DNA of 12,642 nt from DAOTTY01 sp964451095 (lineage in GTDB: Bacteria; Chloroflexota; Anaerolineae; Aggregatilineales; Phototrophicaceae): positions 1-12,642 of the forward strand of contig CAYVGI010000142.1 of the NCBI GenBank assembly GCA_964451095.1, given 5' to 3'. Under the pieces are notes generated by a model. It was not told the DNA's origin. It was given only the letters and a program-made list of their open reading frames with translations, and searched no databases. Positions 8,340-12,642 of this stretch are shown one piece after another. How positions within the stretch are numbered: position 1 is the first letter of the stretch; each line of letters begins with the position of its first letter. A program made the translations under genes and the position numbers.

Positions 8340-9401
8340 ATGAAGGCGAAAATTGCGGTTTTGTCCGGCGATGGCATCGGACCGGAGGTGACGGGCAAAG
8401 CGGTGGCTGTGCTGCAAAAGGTGGCGAGCAAGTTTGGGCACGACTTTACGTTTGAGGACGCGCTGATGGGCGGTATTGCCATCGACAAAACAGGTAACCC
8501 GCTGCCAGACGAAACAATTGCCGTATGTGAAAGCGCAGATGCCATCTTGCTGGGGGCGGTTGGCGGTCCGCAGTGGAGCGACCCAACCGCGCCGGTACGC
8601 CCGGAGCAGGGGTTGCTCAAGATTCGGCAGCACTTTGGGCTGTTTGCCAACCTGCGCCCCGTGAAGATTTACCCCGCACTGGCAGATCATGCCCCGCTGC
8701 GCCGCGACCTGCTGGACGGTGTGGACATGCTGTTCGTGCGCGAGCTAACCGGGGGCATCTACTTTGGGGAACGCAAAGAGCAGGGCGAGAGCGACAAAGC
8801 CTACGACACCATGACCTACTCACGGGGCGAGGTGGAGCGCGTGGCAAATGTCGCGTTCCGGGCAGCGCAGGGGCGGCGCAAAAAGCTCACCAGTGTGGAC
8901 AAGGCGAATGTGCTTGCAGCAATGCGCCTGTGGCGGCGCACGGTCGTCGAAGTGCACGAGGACTACGCGGATGTTGAACTCGAACACCTGCTGGTAGATG
9001 CTGCTACCATGCACATGCTCACCCGTCCGGCGGACTTTGACGTTATCCTGGCGGGCAACATGTTCGGGGACATTTTAAGTGACGAGGCGAGTGTGCTGGC
9101 AGGGTCGCTGGGGATGCTGCCGTCGGCGTCACTGGGCACAGGCAAATTCGGGCTTTACGAGCCTATTCACGGTTCCGCGCCCGATATTGCCGGGCAGGGC
9201 AAGGCAAACCCCACGGCGATGATCCTGAGTGCGGCGATGCTATTGCGCTACAGCCTGGAACTGGAGGAAGAGGCAGCGGCAATCGAGTCGGCGGTTGATA
9301 AGGTGTTGGCATCCGGCGCACGCACAGCAGACATTGCGCCACGCGGGGGTGAGGCTGTTAGCACGGATGAGTTGGCAGCGGCGATTATGGACGCACTCTA
9401 G
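8340..9401 (+). CDS. leuB: 3-isopropylmalate dehydrogenase
   Basis: LeuB oxidatively decarboxylates 3-isopropylmalate with NAD+ to 2-oxoisocaproate. In this operon it probably also acts on 3-methylmalate in the citramalate route. The protein has 353 aa. GDGIGPEV is at 10-17. Substrate residues Arg96, Arg106 (NLRP), Arg134 and Tyr141 (VRELTGGIYFG) and Lys188 are present, as are the metal ligands Asp220, Asp244 and Asp248 (GNMFGDILSDEAS). The NAD-binding HGSAPDIAGQGKANP follows at 278-291. ATG 8340 was chosen because the preceding AAAGGGGAA fits and MKAKIAVLSGDGIGPE is the family start; the frame opens 20 codons earlier inside the lipoprotein gene. The stop lies in a CTAG that also holds the stop of the convergent gene. 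Confidence 0.98.
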   Translation: MKAKIAVLSGDGIGPEVTGKAVAVLQKVASKFGHDFTFEDALMGGIAIDKTGNPLPDETIAVCESADAILLGAVGGPQWSDPTAPVRPEQGLLKIRQHFGLFANLRPVKIYPALADHAPLRRDLLDGVDMLFVRELTGGIYFGERKEQGESDKAYDTMTYSRGEVERVANVAFRAAQGRRKKLTSVDKANVLAAMRLWRRTVVEVHEDYADVELEHLLVDAATMHMLTRPADFDVILAGNMFGDILSDEASVLAGSLGMLPSASLGTGKFGLYEPIHGSAPDIAGQGKANPTAMILSAAMLLRYSLELEEEAAAIESAVDKVLASGARTADIAPRGGEAVSTDELAAAIMDAL

Positions 9402-9793
9402 GGTTGCTGTCCCAACCGGGTGAGCACATGCACGGGCAGGCTTTCGCCTTCTTCTAGTATCGCGTGCCAGATGTCCTGCTCACGCACGTCGTTTTCGCGT
9501 CCCGCTTCAATGGCAAGGTCGTGCGCTATGTTCAGCACCACGTCAGCGCGGGGTGTGTGCGGGTGCCCTGCCCACAGGCGGCGGCTATCGTCTATCTCTG
9601 TGTAGCGTTCCAGGTAGGCAATCGCTTGCTCTGGGTCAATCTGCTTTGCTGCTAGCTGCGCCCTGGCAGGCGTGGCATCAGGTTCCAGCAGCGCGACAAA
9701 CAGGTGCTCTACACCCAGGTAATGGTGATGATACCGCGCAGCAACCTGCCGCGCAGCGATGAGCACCTCACTGAGCGAACGGCTATCCGGCAT
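9398..9793 (-). CDS. Stand-alone Clp_N (Clp repeat) domain protein
   Basis: This 131-aa protein consists almost entirely of a double Clp repeat, the N-terminal substrate/adaptor-binding module of ClpA/ClpC/ClpB. Repeat 1 (about 5-50) reads SEVLIAARQVAARYHHHYLGVEHLFVALLE in three overlapping conserved blocks. Repeat 2 (about 80-128) has TPRADVVLNIAHDLAIEAG, the degenerate QDIWHAILEEGES, and VLTRLG. No ATPase domain follows, so it cannot unfold proteins by itself. It could be an adaptor, a decoy or a peptide-binding module. Its ATG lies inside the end of the upstream FHA gene (11-nt overlap), so the two are translationally coupled. Its stop overlaps the leuB stop on the other strand. Confidence 0.85.
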   Translation of the reverse strand: MPDSRSLSEVLIAARQVAARYHHHYLGVEHLFVALLEPDATPARAQLAAKQIDPEQAIAYLERYTEIDDSRRLWAGHPHTPRADVVLNIAHDLAIEAGRENDVREQDIWHAILEEGESLPVHVLTRLGQQP

Positions 9794-10151
9794 TCACGCG
9801 CCACTCTTGCGGCTGGAAGCGCAGCCACGTTTTACCAATGCGGAACAACTGCCCGTCGTGAAGCTGCACCGTGCCGCGTACTTTCATGTCCCGCTGTAGC
9901 GTACTGTGATGCTCAATGAACGTGCCGTTCTTGCTGTCCTTGTCCTTTAGCCACCAGGAGCCGCCCTGCCAGCGCATCGTCGCGTGAAAGCGCGAAACGG
10001 ACGGGTCAGTATCAATGACAATCACATTTTCCGGGTCACGCCCGATCGTAATTTCGCCATCTGGTAGATTGTGCGGGTCAAACTGGAACAGCTTGCCGTC
10101 GTCTACCCCGCTCATTACCGTAACCTCTACAGTGTCGTACTTGTTGGACAT
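9783..10151 (-). CDS. FHA-domain protein
   Basis: This 122-aa protein is a single forkhead-associated domain, which binds phosphothreonine peptides. The core motifs are in order: Gly37-Arg38 (ITIGRDPEN), Ser53-Arg54-Phe55-His56 (SVSRFHATM) and Ser73-Lys74-Asn75-Gly76-Thr77 (DSKNGTF). These supply the phosphate- and pThr-contacting residues. A short Thr-containing N-terminus (KYDTVEVTVMSG) precedes the domain. I chose ATG 10151, with AAGGGG six bases ahead; a TTG one codon earlier (10154) is possible but less likely. It is the first gene of a bicistron with the Clp_N protein. The pairing suggests phosphorylation-dependent recruitment to a protein complex, perhaps downstream of a Ser/Thr kinase, though no kinase is in the window. 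Confidence 0.92.
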   Translation of the reverse strand: MSNKYDTVEVTVMSGVDDGKLFQFDPHNLPDGEITIGRDPENVIVIDTDPSVSRFHATMRWQGGSWWLKDKDSKNGTFIEHHSTLQRDMKVRGTVQLHDGQLFRIGKTWLRFQPQEWRVNAG

Positions 10152-10163
10152 CAATGACCCCTT

Positions 10164-10192
10164 ATTCTAAGTTTATGGTTATTTTAAGACAA
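10164..10192 (-). promoter_or_regulatory. Candidate promoter for the FHA/Clp_N bicistron
   Basis: On the - strand a -35-like TTGTCT (10192-10187) and a -10-like TAGAAT (10169-10164) are separated by 17 nt. Transcription would start only about 6 nt before the FHA ATG and inside its AAGGGG, so the message would be nearly leaderless. That makes the match doubtful. Confidence 0.3.
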
Positions 10193-10248
10193 AAGCGGCG
10201 CCGTGGCACCTAAATGTTTGTTAAAGGTTTAAAACGTTTGCGAATGGC

Positions 10249-10277
10249 TTGCACAACGCGGGTTTGTGTGCTAAGTT
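10249..10277 (+). promoter_or_regulatory. Candidate promoter for the SAM-riboswitch transcript
   Basis: TTGCAC (10249-10254) and TAAGTT (10272-10277) are spaced 17 nt apart. A start near 10284 would put the S-box aptamer about 34 nt into the transcript. It is the best sigma-70-like pair between 10200 and 10318. The spacer contains GCACA/TGTGC arms that could be an operator or chance. Confidence 0.4.
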
Positions 10278-10317
10278 CGCGGGGTAGTCTAACAACCTAA
10301 TAGGTACTGGATGGTTC

Positions 10318-10422
10318 ATATCCAGAGCAGTGGAGAGAAACGGCTCTATGAAGCTGCGGCAACCCCCACAAAGGCGAGTGGGAAGGTGCCAAATCCGTCG
10401 GAGCAGTGGCTTCGGAAGATAT
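10318..10422 (+). ncRNA. SAM-I (S-box) riboswitch
   Basis: The aptamer core matches the S-box consensus. P1 pairs ATATC (10318-10322) with GATAT (10418-10422), followed by CAGAG. P2 pairs GCAG (10327-10330) with CTGC (10354-10357), and AGAG (10334-10337) with CTCT (10344-10347), around kink-turn-like GA/TGAAG elements. P3 pairs GGC-ACC-CCCAC (10358-10369) with GTGGG-GGT-GCC (10378-10390), giving the typical CGGCAACC...GGTGCCAAATCC. P4 pairs GGAG (10400-10403) with CTTC (10410-10413). SAM binding stabilises P1 and favours termination. Two intrinsic terminators follow before the PLP enzyme gene. This indicates that the downstream gene belongs to methionine/cysteine metabolism and is shut off when SAM is plentiful. 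Confidence 0.93.
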
Positions 10423-10472
10423 TTCGCAGGATCGGGGCGCATGGCGTTACCCACCCGTGCAGGCAAAACGAC

Positions 10473-10495
10473 GACTTCGCCGGAAGTCTTTTTTT
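10473..10495 (+). terminator. Intrinsic terminator 1 in the S-box leader
   Basis: GACTTC (10473-10478) pairs with GAAGTC (10483-10488) around GCCG, followed immediately by seven T (10489-10495). It lies 50 nt after the aptamer and is the likely first SAM-dependent terminator. The CTTC arm could alternatively pair with the GAAG at the 3' side of P1 (10415-10418) as an antiterminator, but only weakly. Confidence 0.75.
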
Positions 10496-10515
10496 GTCCC
10501 ATTTCCGAATGCGAC

Positions 10516-10545
10516 TGCCCAAACAGTATATGTTTGGGCATTTTT
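10516..10545 (+). terminator. Intrinsic terminator 2 in the S-box leader
   Basis: TGCCCAAACA (10516-10525) pairs perfectly with TGTTTGGGCA (10531-10540) around GTATA and is followed by TTTTTAATTT. This 10-bp stem is stronger than terminator 1 and ends 33 nt before the coding start. Because it is perfectly palindromic, it could also work on the opposite strand, although the AAA side there gives only a short T-run. Confidence 0.8.
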
Positions 10546-10578
10546 AATTTGGGTCACACGCAGCAGGAGGAGACATCC

Positions 10579-11820
10579 ATGGTAGCAGCACAACAGCCAG
10601 GCGCAGCAAAAACGCAGCAGGGCGAACAACAAACGGGCGCGGGCACGAACGCTGTTCACGGTGCGCGGCGAACTACGCAGCCCTACAACGCACTGCACAC
10701 CCCCATCGTGCAGTCGGCAACGTACACCTTCGAGAGCACGCAAGACCTGATCGACTTTATGGAGGCAAAGGCTTGGGGCGGCGGTCAGGGGCGCACGGAG
10801 TACGGGCGCTATGGCAACCCCACGATAGATGCAGTTGAGGCGAAGCTGGCGGCACTGGACGGCGGGGCTGCTGCGGTGTTATACGCCAGCGGCATGAGCG
10901 CAATTACGTCTGTGCTGCTGAGTGTGCTGCCGACCGGGGCGCACATCGTCATGACGGACGACTGTTACCGCCACACCCGTGAGTTTGCCGAGCGTTGGTT
11001 AAAACGACTGGGCATTGAGCTGACAGTCGTGCCGATGGGCGACTACGACGCCATGGAAGACGCGATTATCCCACGCAAGACGCGCTTCATCATCAGCGAA
11101 AGCCCCACCAACCCCTACATGCGCGTGTGTGACCTGGAGCGCATCGCGGAGATTGGGCAGCGCCACCGCGTCATGACGATGATCGACAGCACGTTTGCCA
11201 CGCCGATTAATCAGCGCCCGCTGGAGTGGGGCATTGATTTTGTCGTTCACAGCGCAACCAAGTACCTGGGTGGTCATAATGATGTGCTGGCGGGCGTGGT
11301 CGTCGGGCGCGATGCCGGGCGCATGGGTGCGATCCGTAATGGACGCGGCATCCTTGGGGGGCTGCTGGACCCGCAGGCAGCGTACTTGCTAGACCGGGGT
11401 GTGCGGACGTTGGGGGTGCGCGTGCGCCAGCAGAATGCCTCCGCCTTGGCGGTTGCGCAGTGCCTTGAAACGCATCCCAAGATTGAGCGGGTGTGGTACC
11501 CCGGTTTGGCATCCCACCCGGATTATGCCACGGCACAGGCGCAGATGAGCGGTTTTGGCGGCGTGGTGAGCTTTGAGGTGGCGGGCGACCTGGAGACCAC
11601 CGGGGCGTTTATTGATGCAATGCAGATTCCGTACATCGCACCGAGCCTGGGCGGCGTAGAAAGCCTGATTGAGCAGCCTGCGCTGATGAGCCACTACGAC
11701 AAGACGACCGAGGAAAGGCTGGAACTGGGCATCAAGGATAACCTCGTGCGCTTTGCGGTAGGCATTGAGGACACCGACGACATCATCGCAGACCTGCAAC
11801 AGGCGTTGGCAACGATCTAG
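10579..11820 (+). CDS. Cystathionine gamma-synthase-like PLP-dependent trans-sulfuration enzyme
   Basis: This 413-aa enzyme belongs to the Cys/Met metabolism PLP family (MetB/MetC/MetY/MGL). Lys228 in HSATKYLGGHND is the Schiff-base lysine. The phosphate-contact motif EYGRYGNPT (74-82), ASGMSAI (103-109), the PLP-ring Asp203 (MIDSTFATP) and the C-terminal PSLGGVESLIEQP are all present. The first 30 residues are Gln/Ala/Gly-rich and probably disordered. ATG 10579 follows AGGAGGA; the frame is open 83 codons upstream, but only across the riboswitch and terminators. S-box control points to methionine synthesis, so cystathionine gamma-synthase or an O-acylhomoserine sulfhydrylase is more likely than a catabolic lyase. 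Sequence inspection cannot separate these reliably, so no symbol is given. The stop is 2 nt from that of the convergent gene. Confidence 0.9.
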   Translation: MVAAQQPGAAKTQQGEQQTGAGTNAVHGARRTTQPYNALHTPIVQSATYTFESTQDLIDFMEAKAWGGGQGRTEYGRYGNPTIDAVEAKLAALDGGAAAVLYASGMSAITSVLLSVLPTGAHIVMTDDCYRHTREFAERWLKRLGIELTVVPMGDYDAMEDAIIPRKTRFIISESPTNPYMRVCDLERIAEIGQRHRVMTMIDSTFATPINQRPLEWGIDFVVHSATKYLGGHNDVLAGVVVGRDAGRMGAIRNGRGILGGLLDPQAAYLLDRGVRTLGVRVRQQNASALAVAQCLETHPKIERVWYPGLASHPDYATAQAQMSGFGGVVSFEVAGDLETTGAFIDAMQIPYIAPSLGGVESLIEQPALMSHYDKTTEERLELGIKDNLVRFAVGIEDTDDIIADLQQALATI

Positions 11821-11822
11821 CG

Positions 11823-12233
11823 CTACGGTTGTGCCTTCGCCTCGCTGATCTCAAACAAGTGCCCGTCGGGGTCACGGAAGAAGGCACGCACCTCGTACTC
11901 GCTCTCCACGGGCGGTGTGAGGAACACGGCGCCGCGTGCCTTCAGCGTTTCGTAGGCGGCGTGCCCGTCCGGTACGCGGATGGTCATGCTGTGGCTGACG
12001 CGGTTCAGGTCGCCTGGCGTGGTGAAGTGCACGTCGGGCTTGTCCGGGGTGGGGTCGCCGCCCGTGACGATGAGCAGCCACGCGCCGTTGAAGTTCAGCA
12101 CGAGCGATGTGCCGCCGTACTCGCGGTAAAGCTCCGCGCCCAGCACGTTGGTGTACCAGTCGCGGGATTTTGCGATGTCGCTGACGACCATAATGTGCGT
12201 GAGTGCCATGTCGTCGGTGGGGAAGTGGGTCAT
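11823..12233 (-). CDS. VOC (glyoxalase/bleomycin resistance) superfamily protein
   Basis: This 136-aa single-module pair of beta-alpha-beta-beta-beta units is typical of the vicinal oxygen chelate family. The first half runs from ALTHIMVVSDIAKSRDWYTN to GAWLLIVTGG; the second runs from HSMTIRVPDG to the signature FRDPDGHLFEISE. Likely metal ligands are His13, His81 and Glu128, with a fourth in the first half not certain. Family members include glyoxalase I, dioxygenases and antibiotic-binding proteins, and the substrate cannot be named. ATG 12233 has GGGAG nine bases upstream; an internal ATG at 12209 would give a 128-aa protein starting MALTHIMV, which is equally compatible with the fold. 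It is convergent with the trans-sulfuration gene. Confidence 0.9.
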   Translation of the reverse strand: MTHFPTDDMALTHIMVVSDIAKSRDWYTNVLGAELYREYGGTSLVLNFNGAWLLIVTGGDPTPDKPDVHFTTPGDLNRVSHSMTIRVPDGHAAYETLKARGAVFLTPPVESEYEVRAFFRDPDGHLFEISEAKAQP

Positions 12234-12274
12234 GTCTGGTTGCTCCCAAGGAGGTGTTTATTTCTCTCCTTAGC

Positions 12275-12289
12275 TTATCACGTTGATAG
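12275..12289. promoter_or_regulatory. Small palindrome upstream of the VOC gene
   Basis: TATCA (12276-12280) and TGATA (12284-12288) form a short inverted repeat around CGT, about 43-56 nt before the VOC start. On the - strand it overlaps a weak promoter-like area (TGATAA with TTTGTG 17 nt ahead). It could be an operator; support is weak. Confidence 0.25.
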
Positions 12290-12306
12290 GACAGAAACAC
12301 AAAGAT

Positions 12307-12642
12307 CTAAAAATCTCGCTGTTGATCAAGTGGTACCTCGTGCCCGTTAGCCGTCTTTTTCGTTTTTTCTGGTACTGCGTTGGAATATGCGCTTAGAAGA
12401 TAGCTGACTTCGCCATTGCCTGTGGATTTGTGTATGCCACATAGCTGCAAATTACCTAATCGTCGCTTTATCATTGAGCATTTCAGTTTCGTTTCATGCT
12501 CTGTGCCACCATTTACAAGAATTAATACATCAGGTTCTTGGTTCACTATACGTATGTGAAGTTGTTTAATAATTCTTTGCCGTTTTTCATTTATTGTCTG
12601 TAAATAGGGTCTAAAACCCCTGCCTTTCAGGCAGGCAGTTTT
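12307..12642 (-). CDS. Unrecognised reading frame, truncated by the window edge
   Basis: The - strand is open for 111 codons from the window edge (12642) to a TAG at 12307-12309. That is long for a stretch this AT-rich. The visible product is polar and basic, with one beta-like stretch (PDVLILVNGG) followed by TEHETKLKCSMIKRRLGNLQLCGIH and a basic C-terminal end. I recognise no family. A GTG at 12546 would give a 79-aa product, but the open frame upstream suggests a 5'-truncated gene. Codons end mostly in A/T, unlike every other gene here, which suggests recent acquisition. The outermost part crosses a palindrome (12619-12635) and may not be coding. Confidence 0.35.
   Translation of the reverse strand, partial: KTACLKGRGFRPYLQTINEKRQRIIKQLHIRIVNQEPDVLILVNGGTEHETKLKCSMIKRRLGNLQLCGIHKSTGNGEVSYLLSAYSNAVPEKTKKTANGHEVPLDQQRDF
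12619..12635. repeat. Short palindrome at the AT-rich right end
   Basis: CCTGCCT (12619-12625) pairs with AGGCAGG (12629-12635) around TTC, preceded by GTCTAAAACC and followed by CAGTTTT at the window edge. It could be a terminator reading rightward, or a subterminal hairpin of an IS200/IS605-type element. The sequence beyond the edge is needed to decide. Confidence 0.35.

Noticed and set aside
10446..10461. Stretch resembling the complement of a 16S rRNA helix (GTAACG-type)
   Set aside because: Only about 15 bases match from memory and nothing around it is rRNA-like; treated as chance.
10311..10578. Open frames across the metB-like leader
   Set aside because: They run through the riboswitch aptamer and both terminators; the leader is explained as RNA structure.
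12249..12256. Perfect AGGAGGTG Shine-Dalgarno-like site on the + strand
   Set aside because: No start codon at a suitable distance follows and no + strand frame opens there; it lies upstream of the - strand VOC gene.

Overview
The window is most of a branched-chain amino acid biosynthesis operon on the + strand (1-9401). It is followed by a two-gene signalling-type cassette on the - strand (9398-10151), a SAM-riboswitch-controlled sulfur amino acid gene on the + strand (about 10249-11820), a VOC/glyoxalase gene on the - strand (11823-12233), and an AT-richer tail (12300-12642) with an unrecognised, window-truncated - strand reading frame. The body of the window is GC-rich with GC-ending codons. 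The gene order, the Pro/Thr-rich lipoprotein linker and the GGGGCGAG/CTCGCCCC-type intergenic palindromes resemble Chloroflexota (Anaerolineae-like) genomes. That placement is an inference from style, not from a marker gene.

Operon, in order: ilvN (5' end missing), ilvC, a 103-aa beta-barrel-like protein of unknown role, leuA, leuC, leuD, a small four-helix membrane protein, cimA, a lipoprotein with a PPC-like domain, and leuB. IlvN regulates and IlvC follows acetolactate synthase in the valine/isoleucine branch. LeuA, LeuCD and LeuB make the leucine precursor. CimA makes citramalate from pyruvate and acetyl-CoA, so LeuCD and LeuB can probably also process citramalate to 2-oxobutyrate, giving threonine-independent isoleucine synthesis. 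Three genes with no obvious biosynthetic role (1464-1775, 5689-6165, 7793-8317) are tightly embedded, two of them within 2 nt or with overlapping stop/start codons. The wider intercistronic gaps hold hairpins (381-412, 3496-3519, 5011-5040) or a tandem 9-bp repeat inside a possible short leader ORF (1762-1887).

leuB ends tail-to-tail, overlapping the stop codon of a stand-alone Clp_N-domain protein. That gene overlaps by 11 nt an upstream FHA-domain gene, so the two form a compact bicistron. The 427-nt intergenic region 10152-10578 holds the promoter area of that bicistron and, facing the other way, a promoter candidate, a well-formed SAM-I (S-box) riboswitch and two successive intrinsic terminators. 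All of these lie upstream of a PLP-dependent cystathionine gamma-synthase-like enzyme.

I did not find a clear previously undescribed system. The best second looks are the three unexplained passengers in the amino acid operon, the FHA/Clp_N pair, the double-terminator S-box leader and the AT-rich right end.
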